The translations under genes and the position numbers were made by a program. Shown here piece after piece: positions 26,405 through 35,258 of a DNA stretch of 64,000 bases. Source of the DNA: 58-81 sp012729145 (GTDB lineage Bacteria; Synergistota; Synergistia; Synergistales; Thermovirgaceae). Within the stretch, counting starts at the first letter, position 1, and the number at the start of each line of letters is the position of its first letter. The notes under the pieces are model-generated. The model saw only the letters and a list, made by a program, of their open reading frames with translations. It ran no database searches and was not told where the DNA came from. The DNA is taken from positions 39,206-103,205 of the forward strand of contig JAXGIW010000007.1 of NCBI GenBank assembly GCA_040770625.1, read 5' to 3'.

Positions 26405-27207
26405 GAAACTCCCTCCCTTCCAGTGATCCCCAGGTCCTCGAGCTTTATCAAGAGTTCGGCTATGCCTCTCTCAATGTCATCGCCATTGAAAAGCCTGGGT
26501 GATCTTGTGATCTGGGGGTGAAAGATCCTTACCACCCTGGTGGGGGACCCCTTGAGGCCTATCTCTTCCGGGGAAAGACCGAGACGATCCAGGTCCCAGA
26601 CCGGAAGATCGGCCCTTCGTGCGGCTCTCTTTCCGGAAAGGGTGGGCATCGACGGTTCGTTTATGTCCCTCAGGACCGTAAGCAGACAGGGAATGGAGAG
26701 CCTCTGCCTCTCTATTCCGTCCTCGACTGTTCGTGAGACCACCAGGGAGTTGCCACTCTCAAATTCGATCCCGCTGACATAGGTGCTGAAAGGCACGTCC
26801 AGCATCACGGCCACTTCCGGTCCGACCTGACCCGTTTCCCCATCGGTCGCCTTTTCACCGGCAAGAATGAGGTCATAGGGTCCGGTTTTTTCTATGGCCG
26901 CAGCAAGGGTTCTGGCCGTAGACCATGTATCTGATGCCGCAAAGAGGGGATCGCTGAGGAAGACCGCCCCGTCGGCCCCGAGGGCCAAAGCCTCTCTGAG
27001 GGCCGACTCCGCCTGGGGCGGCCCCATCGATATGGCGGTGACCTTCCCACCCCATGAAGACCTGATCTTGAGTGCTTCCTGGAGTGCATGAAGGTCCAGG
27101 GGGTTGATCATAGTCCCTACGCCCTCCCGGACCATCGTCCCTGTTGCCTCGTCCATACGGACGTCATCGGAATCGGGGACCTGTTTTATCAGAACGGCAA
27201 TCTTCAC
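26401..27207 (-). CDS. etfB: Electron transfer flavoprotein beta subunit
   Basis: A 268-residue EtfB. The sequence SDTWSTARTLAAAI followed by DGETGQVGPEVAVMLDVP matches the EtfB group that binds a second FAD (bifurcating type) rather than AMP; this is a motif-based inference. It begins MKIAVLIKQVPDSDDVRMD, which is typical. First gene of the etfB-etfA-dehydrogenase operon; tRNA-Arg lies 160 bases upstream on the same strand. Confidence 0.93.
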   Translation of the reverse strand: MKIAVLIKQVPDSDDVRMDEATGTMVREGVGTMINPLDLHALQEALKIRSSWGGKVTAISMGPPQAESALREALALGADGAVFLSDPLFAASDTWSTARTLAAAIEKTGPYDLILAGEKATDGETGQVGPEVAVMLDVPFSTYVSGIEFESGNSLVVSRTVEDGIERQRLSIPCLLTVLRDINEPSMPTLSGKRAARRADLPVWDLDRLGLSPEEIGLKGSPTRVVRIFHPQITRSPRLFNGDDIERGIAELLIKLEDLGITGREGVS

Positions 27208-27366
27208 TGAACCACATCCTCGAAAGGGAAGATCAGGGCCCTTGATATAACAGAAAACCGGCTCTTCCCTCTGGAAGGACCGGCAGCAGTATCAGAGCCC
27301 GCAGAAGATCTGATGATCGATGGTAAAAACAACGAATTAACAGGAGAACTGGACCCGGAAAGAATA

Positions 27367-27443
27367 TGGCGTGCCCGTCGGGATTTGAACCCGAGACCTT
27401 CGGCTCCGGAGGCCGACGCTCTATCCAGCTGAGCTACGGACAC
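27367..27443 (-). tRNA. tRNA-Arg (anticodon CCG)
   Basis: A 77-base cloverleaf with encoded CCA end. Acceptor GTGTCCG pairs with CGGGCAC; D arm GCTC/GAGC; anticodon stem TCGGC/GCCGA encloses loop CTCCGGA, giving CCG at 34-36, which reads CGG; T arm CGGG-TTCAAAT-CCCG. All stems are complete. Confidence 0.97.
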
Positions 27444-27458
27444 GCATCCGCGGCGCTT

Positions 27459-27488
27459 AGGGTACCGCCCGGAACATATGGTTGTCAA
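27459..27488 (-). promoter_or_regulatory. Candidate tRNA-Arg promoter
   Basis: A perfect -35 TTGACA (27483-27488) and TACCCT (27459-27464) with 18-base spacing, 16 bases before the tRNA 5' end. The -10 is poor but a GC-rich discriminator before a tRNA is usual for stable RNA genes. Confidence 0.5.
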
Positions 27489-28002
27489 GTATATCTGTGA
27501 CTCGTGACTCGGAACCCGTAACTCGTACCCTGTCGCTGCGCTCGGGGCACCTTGTAATTCGTGAATCGTGAATCGAAAAACCAAAAGTCAAAGGCGTACC
27601 CTGTAAACTGAGGTCTGCAGCTTGCCTCCTGGTTTTTCTGCCCATCCCATTTTCCGTTGACGATCTTATCGACATCTATGTCTTCCGCCTCACGGATCTT
27701 GGCCTTTCCTGCAGCCAGTCTCCTCGGTTTTCTGCCCTTCCGTCAGACCTCTCACCTCTCGTCTCGTCTCACGTTCTTGGTCTTACGGTATTTCCATATA
27801 TTCGCTCTTCTCTGCGGCCCTCTGTGCTCTCTGCGGTGTATTAGGGTATTTCCATATATTCGCTCTTCTCTGCGGCCCTCTGTGCTCTCTGCGGTGTATT
27901 AGGGTATTTCCATATATTCGCTCTTCTCTGCGGCCCTCTGTGCTCTCTGCGGTGCAAAGGTTTTGCCTTTGACTTGGTTTTCCCGAGTCACGAGTTACGC
28001 AA
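27489..28002. repeat. Non-coding repeat-rich spacer with imperfect inverted flanks
   Basis: No convincing gene. The left part (27489-27600) carries short variants of CTCGTGACTCG/TCGTGAATCG and ends in ACCAAAAGTCAAAGG; the right part (27958-27998) contains CCTTTGACTTGGTTTT and CGAGTCACGAGTTACG, the reverse complement theme. The centre holds the 58-bp tandem repeat. This type of CGTGA/CTCTGCGG sequence is familiar from intergenic regions of other environmental bacteria; its role is unknown. Confidence 0.6.
27787..27954. repeat. 58-bp tandem repeat, three copies
   Basis: Copies start at 27787, 27845 and 27903 with a 58-base period; the first two are identical and the third is cut short after 52 bases. 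The unit starts GGTATTTCCATATATTCGC and contains CTCTGCGGCCCTCTGTG and CTCTCTGCGGTG. There is no spacer between units, so it is not CRISPR. Confidence 0.95.
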
Positions 28003-30354
28003 CTACCTTCTGAACGAAACTATAGTCACCCCGTAACCGCCCTCACCAGCACTGCCGAGCCGGAAATATGTGACATAGGGCAGGCTCCTGCACAGGGAGT
28101 GGACCGCCCTTCTCAGGATCCCCTCCCCGCGACCGTGGATTATAACCACTTCCCCGTAGCCGGCCCGAAAGGCCCTGTCAAGGTAGACCTCCACCTCCGG
28201 CAGTGCTTCGTCCACGGTCATACCCCTGACCATGATCGAGGATGGTACGCCCCTCGGCGCGGGAGCATGTATGATCGGGGCCTTTTTTTCTTCGGCCTGG
28301 GACGCCTTCTCCTTCACCAGTACAAGGCTTTCAAGAGGGGCTTCTACCCTCATTGAACCGGCGACCACCACCGCCTTGCCGCCCTCGACGGCTTCGACCA
28401 CTCCCCTGGCCTCCGTCCCGCCAAGCCTTACGGTGTCTCCCACCTGGGGGATGCCATCTCTCTCGACCCTCTTTTTTGCAAGGGCATTCTCCCTTCGGGA
28501 TATCCTCTCCTTCAAAGGCTGGGTCTCCTTTTTCACCTCTCCGTACTCCCTCCGGGCAGCGGACTCGGCCGCTCCCTCCAGTCGGGAAAGCATCTCCCTG
28601 GCCGATCTTTCGGCTTCCTCCATTACCTCTCTGGCTCTCCTGTCGGCAGCTTCGATGACCTTTTCCTGCCTGTCGTTTATCCTCCTTATCTTCTCCTCGA
28701 GCTCCCTCCTAAGGGAGGCAAGTTCCTTCCTCTCCTCTGCCATTGTCATCCCCGCGCTTTCAAGTTCGGCCTGCTTGTCGAAGAGTTCCGACATTATCTG
28801 TTCCGTCGTTCTGGCCTCTCCCGAAAGATGTTCCCTGGCAGACTCTATGACGTCTCTCGGCATTCCCAGCTTTTCTGCTATAAAAAGGGCGTTGCTCTTC
28901 CCCGGGATCCCCATGATCAGCCTGAACGTCGGGGCGAGGGTCACCGGATCGAACTCCATCCCGGCCGTCTCTACTCCCCTGCTCCCTAAGGCGTAGCGCT
29001 TTATCGGGTTGTGATGGGTAGTGGCGAGGACCAGCGACCTCCGGCCCTTAAGCGCCTCCAGGATAGCTATTCCAAGCGCAGCACCCTCCTGGGGGTCCGT
29101 TCCCGCCCCGAGCTCGTCGAGCATCAGAAGGCTGTCCTTCCCTGCCTTCTCCATCATGGTTATGATCCTTCTGACGTGGGAGCTGAAGGTTGAAAGGCTC
29201 TGCTCTATTCCCTGTTCATCACCTATATCGGCCGCCAGGTAGTCGATCCCGCCCACCAGAGTCCCTTCCGCCGCCGGGACCGGAAGACCCGAAAGGGCCA
29301 GGAATATAGCAATGGCCACCGATTTCAGCACCACCGTCTTTCCGCCCGTGTTCGGTCCGGTAATGACAAGCTGCCGGAATCTCTCTCCGCAGTGGACGCT
29401 CACAGGAACGCACCCTCTGCCGATCAGGGGGTTCCACAGGTCCCGGAAGTGGAAACGGGACCGGTCGTCCAGCTCGGGCAGGATCCAGGAGCGTTCATCC
29501 AGGAACTGGGCGCCTGCGTAGAGGACATCGATCCTCGCAAGGGCCAACTCTGTTTCGGCGATGTGGGACTCCTTCTCCAGGAGCATGGCTGTCAGCGAGG
29601 ACAGGATCCTTCTCTCCTCTTCCCTCTCCTCGCCTCGCAGGATCTCTATCCTGTTGTTCAGGGGAACGACCTCTTTCGGCTCAATATACACGCCTTTGCC
29701 CGAAGAGGACCTGTCCATGGCGATCCCGTCGAATCGCCCGGAATCCTCGACCCTGACGAGAAGGGCGAACCGCCCCTTCCTGAAGTGCACGACCCTGTCC
29801 TGAAGCATGGGAGCCAGATTAGCCCTGGAGGAGAGCTCTGAACACTTGGTCCTGGCCCGGGAGGTGATATCCCTGAGGGAATTCCTGACCCTGGTCAGCT
29901 CTTCCGATGCGCTGTCATAAAGCTGCCCGTCATCGGATATCACCTGAAGCCTGTCCAGCTCCTTCTCCAGATCCCGGATGCCTTCGGCGAGCCTTTCGAT
30001 ACCGGGGATCTCCCCGCGGGCATCTCTGATATCTTCCCTTATCCTCTTGGAAAGACTGATGAGGATGCGGAACTGGACCAGTTCAGCCCCGGTGAGAAGA
30101 GCTGTCTCCCTGGCGCTGTCAAAGAGAGGTGCCAGGGGCTTCAGTCTTCCGTCCCAGGTCATTTCGCCACGGGTCTCCCTGTAGCGCATGAAGAACCTCA
30201 AAAGATCCTGCCGCTCCCGGGCGCCCTTTACAGATATGGCCGGGAGCATCCCCTGGAGCAAAAGCTTGCCGGTCTCCGATCTTGTCCTTCTTGACATCCT
30301 TTCAAGAACGGAGGGAATCTCGACCAGTTCGGCCGTTCTTTCTTCAACCCTCAA
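28003..30354 (-). CDS. mutS2: Endonuclease MutS2
   Basis: A 783-residue MutS2, acting on recombination intermediates and, in Bacillus, on collided ribosomes. Walker A is ITGPNTGGKTVVLK, Walker B LLMLDELGAGTDP, then ATTHHNPIK; a long coiled coil (about 480-610) precedes a KOW-like part and a C-terminal Smr nuclease domain (VEVYLDRAFRAG...VIIHGRGEGILRR). The TTG at 30354 overlaps the cvpA stop as TTGA with GGAG 8 bases upstream, and is preferred; the alternative 30411 start would overlap cvpA by 61 bases. Confidence 0.92.
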   Translation of the reverse strand: MRVEERTAELVEIPSVLERMSRRTRSETGKLLLQGMLPAISVKGARERQDLLRFFMRYRETRGEMTWDGRLKPLAPLFDSARETALLTGAELVQFRILISLSKRIREDIRDARGEIPGIERLAEGIRDLEKELDRLQVISDDGQLYDSASEELTRVRNSLRDITSRARTKCSELSSRANLAPMLQDRVVHFRKGRFALLVRVEDSGRFDGIAMDRSSSGKGVYIEPKEVVPLNNRIEILRGEEREEERRILSSLTAMLLEKESHIAETELALARIDVLYAGAQFLDERSWILPELDDRSRFHFRDLWNPLIGRGCVPVSVHCGERFRQLVITGPNTGGKTVVLKSVAIAIFLALSGLPVPAAEGTLVGGIDYLAADIGDEQGIEQSLSTFSSHVRRIITMMEKAGKDSLLMLDELGAGTDPQEGAALGIAILEALKGRRSLVLATTHHNPIKRYALGSRGVETAGMEFDPVTLAPTFRLIMGIPGKSNALFIAEKLGMPRDVIESAREHLSGEARTTEQIMSELFDKQAELESAGMTMAEERKELASLRRELEEKIRRINDRQEKVIEAADRRAREVMEEAERSAREMLSRLEGAAESAARREYGEVKKETQPLKERISRRENALAKKRVERDGIPQVGDTVRLGGTEARGVVEAVEGGKAVVVAGSMRVEAPLESLVLVKEKASQAEEKKAPIIHAPAPRGVPSSIMVRGMTVDEALPEVEVYLDRAFRAGYGEVVIIHGRGEGILRRAVHSLCRSLPYVTYFRLGSAGEGGYGVTIVSFRR

Positions 30355-30917
30355 TTTGAAGGCTCCGGGTCTTTCGGCCTCTCCCCTTCTACGGGAGGGG
30401 TCAGGTGCCACGGGAGCGACCCGGGATCAAGCAACCTTATGGAAGAGAGGGCGTTCTGGACCGATGGCCACGACCTGTCGGCAAGTCTCATTGCAACACT
30501 TTCGTTCATCCAGTAGGGCGACAAGACAGGAGAGAAGGCCATCAGGGCAGCGTAGACTATGATAAGGAGGGCAAATGCCTTCACGGCACCTGCAACTATA
30601 CCCATGCCCCTGTCGATGCCGGACAGGTGAGTGAACTTGAGGAAGGCCTTCACGGCCCTTCCTGCGTAGACCCCTGCCACGAGGATAAGGATATAGATGA
30701 TAACAAGTGCTACGGCCTGGGTCACTCCCGGCCGAAAAGACAGATAGGGGGAGATCAGGGACGAAACTCCGGCCGACAGCTTCCAGGCAAGGAGGAAACC
30801 GCCTATGGTCGCAAGGAGCGAAATGATCTCACCGGAAAAACCCTTGGCTGCACCCCTGACACAGAAAGTCACGAGAATGAGGACGAACAGTATGTCCGTA
30901 CCAAGCGCAAGGGTCAA
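30351..30917 (-). CDS. CvpA family membrane protein
   Basis: A 188-residue inner-membrane protein with four hydrophobic segments, starting LGTDILFVLILVTFCVRGAAKGFSGEI, the CvpA/YshB signature. It sits between zapA and mutS2 exactly as yshB does in Bacillus (zapA-yshB-...-mutSB). It overlaps zapA by 4 bases (ATGA). The family is linked to colicin V production in E. coli; its general function is unclear. Confidence 0.85.
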   Translation of the reverse strand: MTLALGTDILFVLILVTFCVRGAAKGFSGEIISLLATIGGFLLAWKLSAGVSSLISPYLSFRPGVTQAVALVIIYILILVAGVYAGRAVKAFLKFTHLSGIDRGMGIVAGAVKAFALLIIVYAALMAFSPVLSPYWMNESVAMRLADRSWPSVQNALSSIRLLDPGSLPWHLTPPVEGERPKDPEPSN

Positions 30918-31156
30918 AAGGACCCACTCCCCCCCAACATATCCCTGATCTTGCTCTCGGCCGATTCGATGGAAAAGGCCAGTTTGAAGCAGGCAAGAAG
31001 AAGTCTTTCATCCTGTTCCATCGAAGGATCCGCCCCGCTGACGCTCTCCTTGGCGATCTGCAGGACCCTCTCGAACCTTCTCTCGTCAAGACGGGTCAGT
31101 ATGGGGTAGCTCTTCTTGCCCAGGGTCACAAAGACCCGGCGCGGCTCTTCCTGCAA
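30914..31156 (-). CDS. zapA: Cell division protein ZapA-like
   Basis: An 80-residue protein: VFVTLGKKSYPILTRLDERRF, then a helix with DERLLLACFKLAFSIESAESKI, matching the N-terminal strand plus dimerisation helix of ZapA, the FtsZ-ring stabiliser. Similarity alone is modest; the position between pheT and cvpA-mutS2 is the same as Bacillus zapA and supports the call. Confidence 0.75.
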   Translation of the reverse strand: MQEEPRRVFVTLGKKSYPILTRLDERRFERVLQIAKESVSGADPSMEQDERLLLACFKLAFSIESAESKIRDMLGGSGSF

Positions 31157-31176
31157 CTAAAGACCTCCTCTCCTGA

Positions 31177-31557
31177 TCAGAAACGGTCCGTAAGGTCGCC
31201 CTGTTGGGAGCCCCGGTCGAACCTGAAAAGATCCCCCACAGGGTCCTCCTTTGGGGTTTCCTCGCTCTCGGGAATGGGAGGTTCCTCCTCTTCCTCGGTG
31301 GTTTCGCATTCACCAGCCGGTTCAGAGGGTTCACAGGGCTCACATGAGGCCCTCATCTTCTCCACGAGCACCGTCAGCCTGCTCTCGGTAGTCTCCCTTT
31401 CGTCCCTCAGGGTGGCAAGCTCCCTGTCCTTCTCATCAAGGATCCCCCGGAGGGTTTCCAGATCCTCGCCCATCCGGTCCCTCTCCGCCTTCAGGTTGGA
31501 CATGACCTCGGAGACCCTTTCGATCAGGTTCTCAAGACTGCTGATCTGTTCGAGCAT
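31177..31557 (-). CDS. Small coiled-coil protein next to ZapA
   Basis: A 126-residue protein I cannot name. Residues 1-70 are a heptad-rich coiled coil (LEQISSLENLIERVSEVMS, LKAERDRMGEDLETLRGIL), followed by a CEPCEPSEP stretch and an acidic tail (TEEEEEPPIPESEE). It lies 20 bases before zapA and 14 after pheT, so it is transcribed with them. A ZapB-like coiled-coil partner of ZapA is one possibility, based only on shape and position. Confidence 0.65.
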   Translation of the reverse strand: MLEQISSLENLIERVSEVMSNLKAERDRMGEDLETLRGILDEKDRELATLRDERETTESRLTVLVEKMRASCEPCEPSEPAGECETTEEEEEPPIPESEETPKEDPVGDLFRFDRGSQQGDLTDRF

Positions 31558-31571
31558 TTTAACCCCTCCCT

Positions 31572-33959
31572 TTATCTGATCCTTATCCCCTTTTGGGAAA
31601 GCTGTTCCCTGAGTCTTCCATGGATGCCGTCGACTTCATCGTCCCTCAGTGTCCTCTCGGGGTCCCGGTAGGCCAGCGAATAGGCAAGGCTCCGGTGTCC
31701 TTCCGGGATCCCCTTACCCTGGTAGATGTCGAATAGCCTTACATCCTCCAGGAGAGGCCCGCCCAGCTTCCTCAGAAGCTCCAGTACGTCAGAGGAGTAG
31801 ACCCCCTCCTCGACCACCAGGGAGATATCCCTGTAGACAGGCGGGAATTTTCTGATCTCTCCGAAGAGGGCTCTCCCGCCATGTACCATAGGTTCCATAT
31901 CCAGTTCAAAGAGATAGACTGGCGCTGGGAGTTCCAGTTCGGCCTCTATCTCCGGCTTGAGGACCAGCAGGTATCCTATGTCCCTGCCGTCGGCCATGAC
32001 CCGGGCCGTCTTCCCGGCATGACCGAACGGTTCGTTCCCTGGGACAAGCTCCACTGCTATCCCCCGGCTTGAGAAGATCGCTTCTACATCGGCGGCCACG
32101 GAATGGAAGTCCTCCGTCTCCTGTTCCCCCCATGGCGAACGGCTGTCAACTCCGGGGCATACACAGCCTCCGAGCTTGAATACCTCTTCCACCTCGTCGC
32201 CTTTTCGATAGAAGACCATGCCTGTCTCGAAGATCCTTATTGCCCTTCTCCACCCGGATCTAATGTTCTTCTGGACGGACTGGACCAGTCCGGGAGCAAG
32301 GGTTGTTCTCATGAGGGACATGTCCAAGCTCAGCGGATTGGAGAGTGCCACGGGGGTGGACCTCAGGTCCGATCCGGGGAACCTCAGTGCGGAAATGGCC
32401 GCAGGGGAGACAAAACAGTATGTCACTACCTCCGAATAACCCCTCGCCATGGCCGTCGACCGGACAGCCCTTTCGGCCCTCATCCTGTCGGTAATGTCGC
32501 CGGTGCTGTGCATGACCGGGGGGAGAACGGCGTCGATCTTGTCGTAACCCCTGATCCTGGCCACCTCTTCGACCAGGTCCTCCTCGATGGAGATATCCGG
32601 CCTGTAGGAGGGAATTCTGTAGACCCTGCGGGAGGGGTCCCTGTCATCGGTGGCGATCCCGAGTCTCCCAAGGATCCCCGAGGCCATCTCCAGATCACCC
32701 GTACCGATGATCTTTTCGAGTACGGCAGAGGTCAGGTGCACCTTCCGCTCCTCCAGGGCCGGTGCGCCAGAGGCTATCCACCCCGTCGGGACCCCAGCCC
32801 CCCAGGAGGCCATCATATCCATGGCTATCGCCAGGGCCGTCTCCACCTTGAAGGGGTCCACAAAGCGCGAGAACCGGTAGGCCGCTTCGCTTGGGATACC
32901 AAGCTTCCTGGATGTCCTGCTGACCTTGATGCTGTCGAAGTTGGCCGATTCAAGGAGCACCCTGGCCGTCTTGTCGCTGATCTCGCTCTCGCCGCCTCCC
33001 ATAACCCCTGCCAGGCCGATAGCTTTGCCCCCGCTGGTGATGAGGAGATCTTCACTGTCCAGGATCCTGGTCTTTCCGTCGAGGGTCAGGATCATCTCCC
33101 CGTCGCTTGCGGAACGCACGGTGATCTCTCTTCCGGGAAGGCCGGCGTCATCGAAGGCGTGAAGTGGTTGTCCGACCAGAAGCATCACCAGGTTTGTGGC
33201 ATCCACCACGTTTGATATGGGTCTCATGCCCGAGAGAAGGACCCTGACCCTTGCCCTTAATGGCGAGGGCATTATTTTTACGTTGTCGATGGACCCGAGG
33301 GCGTAGAAGGGACACCCCGCGTCCGATAGGAAGACCCCCTCGAAATTGTCGAGCCTCTCGGCCCTGGGTGTGACCCTTGGCGACAGGCCCTTGTATCTCG
33401 CCTCAGGGAAGACCGCCGAGACCTCCCTGGCTATTCCTTCCATGCTCAGAAGATCGCCCCTGTTGGGAGTGATTGAGACCTCCAGGATAGTATCGTCAAT
33501 GCCGAGAGCCTTCCTTGCGTCCTCACCCTTTGCAGTATCGGGCTCAAGTCTCAGAATGCCGAACTCATCGGCTATCTCGGGAAGACCGATCTCCTCGGCA
33601 GAAAGGACCATGCCCTCACTGATCACCCCCTGGAAATCCCTGGTGGATACCTCCGTTCCATCGGCAAGCACGCATCCCGGAGGACCCCAGGGAACGATGT
33701 CTCCTTCTCTCAGGTTCTTTGCCGCCGTAATGCATGTCCCCCTCCTTTGTCCGGCATCGACAGAGAGTACGAAGAGGTCAGGTCTCCCGGGGTGCCGTCT
33801 TATGGAATCGACCTTCGCCGTTACTGCCCCGCTGAACAGCGGCACGGGGACTTCTAACCCTTCCACCTCTGTTCCGGTATCGGTAAGCTTTCTGGCGAGC
33901 GTCTGGGCATCAACAGGAATATCCACAAGTTCCTTGAGCCAGTTAAGAGATACAAGCAT
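31572..33959 (-). CDS. pheT: Phenylalanyl-tRNA synthetase beta subunit
   Basis: A 795-residue PheT with N-terminal tRNA-binding EMAP domain (GAVTAKVDSIRRHPGRPDLF), B3/B4 editing domain, B5 domain and C-terminal ferredoxin-fold anticodon-binding domain (FPPVYRDISLVVEEGVYSSD). Starts at ATG 33959, overlapping the pheS stop codon as TAATG. Length is normal. Confidence 0.97.
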   Translation of the reverse strand: MLVSLNWLKELVDIPVDAQTLARKLTDTGTEVEGLEVPVPLFSGAVTAKVDSIRRHPGRPDLFVLSVDAGQRRGTCITAAKNLREGDIVPWGPPGCVLADGTEVSTRDFQGVISEGMVLSAEEIGLPEIADEFGILRLEPDTAKGEDARKALGIDDTILEVSITPNRGDLLSMEGIAREVSAVFPEARYKGLSPRVTPRAERLDNFEGVFLSDAGCPFYALGSIDNVKIMPSPLRARVRVLLSGMRPISNVVDATNLVMLLVGQPLHAFDDAGLPGREITVRSASDGEMILTLDGKTRILDSEDLLITSGGKAIGLAGVMGGGESEISDKTARVLLESANFDSIKVSRTSRKLGIPSEAAYRFSRFVDPFKVETALAIAMDMMASWGAGVPTGWIASGAPALEERKVHLTSAVLEKIIGTGDLEMASGILGRLGIATDDRDPSRRVYRIPSYRPDISIEEDLVEEVARIRGYDKIDAVLPPVMHSTGDITDRMRAERAVRSTAMARGYSEVVTYCFVSPAAISALRFPGSDLRSTPVALSNPLSLDMSLMRTTLAPGLVQSVQKNIRSGWRRAIRIFETGMVFYRKGDEVEEVFKLGGCVCPGVDSRSPWGEQETEDFHSVAADVEAIFSSRGIAVELVPGNEPFGHAGKTARVMADGRDIGYLLVLKPEIEAELELPAPVYLFELDMEPMVHGGRALFGEIRKFPPVYRDISLVVEEGVYSSDVLELLRKLGGPLLEDVRLFDIYQGKGIPEGHRSLAYSLAYRDPERTLRDDEVDGIHGRLREQLSQKGIRIR

Positions 33960-35002
33960 TATCTGCGCTCCCCCTTCGAGTTGAGAAAGGCCAGGTCGCC
34001 CTCGAAGAAGACCCTCAGATCGTTGAGCCCGTACTTGAGCAGGGCGATACGGTCGAGTCCCATCCCCCAGGCGAAGCCATTGTAGCGGGCAGGGTCTATG
34101 CCGCCTGCCCTGAGAACGTTCGGGTGGGTCATTCCAAGCCCCGAGATCTCAAGCCATCCGCTCCCCTTGCAGATCCTGCACGACGGGTTCTTTCCCGAAC
34201 AGGCGACACACTCCACATCCATCTCCAGCGACGGCTCGGTGAAAGGAAAGTAGCTGGCCCTGTAACGGGCCGCCAGAGGGCGGCCGAATATCCTGTTGGC
34301 GAATGCCTCCAGGCACCCCTTGAGGTGCGCCAGGGAAATGTTCTCATCCACCAGTAGCCCCTCCAGCTGGTGGAACATGGGCGAATGGGTCTGGTCACTA
34401 TCCCTCCTGAAGACCTTTCCCGGGATGATGATCCTGAGGGGCGCGCCCCACCTTCGCATGGACCTGACTTCTACAGGCGAGGTGTGGGTCCTCAGGAGAA
34501 GGCCGTTCTCGAGATAAAAGGTGTCCTGCATATCTCTCGCCGGATGGTGCGGGGGGATATTAAGGCCTTCAAAGTTGTGGAAGTCGTCCTCGACTTCCGG
34601 TCCGTAGGCAACTGAGAAGCCCATGGAGGCAAATATGTCTATCGCTTCCTGGGTGATCTGGGCGACAGGGTGGAAAGCACCCCAGGGGCGCCCCCTCCCT
34701 GGGAGGGTCACATCGAGCCACTCCCCAGCTTCCCGGGCGGCCACCTGGGCCCCGGCACACTCCTCTGTCCTTCTTGACAGGGCCTCTTCCATAAGGTCTC
34801 TAAGCTCATTGAGCACCCTGCCGGCCTCGGGGCGATCCTCCGCCGGGAGCGAACCCAGCCTCTTCAGAAGGGAGGTAACCTCGCCCTTCTTGCCCAAAAA
34901 GCGGATCCTGATCCCCTGCAGGGCGTCCAGGGTCTCCGCTGATAAAAGCTCCGATTCGAAAAGGGTCCGGATCCTTACTACATCGTCATTAATGCTGCCC
35001 AA
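33959..35002 (-). CDS. pheS: Phenylalanyl-tRNA synthetase alpha subunit
   Basis: A 347-residue class II synthetase subunit. Motif 2 lies in FRRDSDQTHSPMFHQLEGLLV, motif 3 in GFAWGMGLDRIALLKYG; the N-terminal helix pair binds tRNA. First gene of pheS-pheT-coiled-coil-zapA-cvpA-mutS2. No T-box elements were recognised in its leader. Confidence 0.97.
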   Translation of the reverse strand: MGSINDDVVRIRTLFESELLSAETLDALQGIRIRFLGKKGEVTSLLKRLGSLPAEDRPEAGRVLNELRDLMEEALSRRTEECAGAQVAAREAGEWLDVTLPGRGRPWGAFHPVAQITQEAIDIFASMGFSVAYGPEVEDDFHNFEGLNIPPHHPARDMQDTFYLENGLLLRTHTSPVEVRSMRRWGAPLRIIIPGKVFRRDSDQTHSPMFHQLEGLLVDENISLAHLKGCLEAFANRIFGRPLAARYRASYFPFTEPSLEMDVECVACSGKNPSCRICKGSGWLEISGLGMTHPNVLRAGGIDPARYNGFAWGMGLDRIALLKYGLNDLRVFFEGDLAFLNSKGERR

Positions 35003-35105
35003 GCGCTACCCCTCCCCAACTGTTTCGGCTTCCTGGCGAACCTCTCCCCTGATCCTGAAAAGGGCTAAAAAGTGACCCTCTGCCCGGATCTGAAAGAGAA
35101 GATAC

Positions 35106-35122
35106 TGTCCTTTTAGTATAAT
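35106..35122 (-). promoter_or_regulatory. Candidate -10 region for pheS operon
   Basis: On the minus strand GTATTATACTAAAA offers overlapping -10 hexamers (TATTAT or TATACT) about 110 bases upstream of pheS. The -35 is weak. The ~100-base leader contains no T-box consensus. Confidence 0.35.
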
Positions 35123-35244
35123 ACCCTCGCTAGACCGAAGTGGCCATATTTTTCAATGCCATCGGACCGGTAATACGACAGGGGTCCCCGCCAAAGCCAT
35201 CGACAGGAACCCCGGGTTTGATTATTCGCTCTGACCAAAGAACC

Positions 35245-35255
35245 GCCCGAAGGGC
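35245..35255 (-). terminator. Weak terminator after rplT
   Basis: GCCC-TTC-GGGC stem-loop followed on the minus strand by GGTTCTTTGG directly after the rplT stop codon. Short stem and broken T tract; efficiency doubtful. Confidence 0.4.
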
Positions 35256-35258
35256 AAA

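Noticed and set aside
27457..27675. 72-codon minus-strand frame in the repeat spacer
   Set aside because: Its sequence (FSIHDSRIT, VTGSESRVTD) is only the translation of the CGTGA-type repeats and overlaps the tRNA promoter.
27787..27954. Possible CRISPR array
   Set aside because: Units follow each other without variable spacers and no cas gene is present; it is a plain tandem repeat.
32103..33215. Long plus-strand open frame (370 codons) inside pheT
   Set aside because: Antisense shadow of a conserved synthetase subunit; composition is H/G/P-rich as expected from the reverse reading of GC-rich codons.
35003..35258. T-box riboswitch before pheS
   Set aside because: No AGGGTGGNACCGCG-type T-box sequence or following terminator was found.
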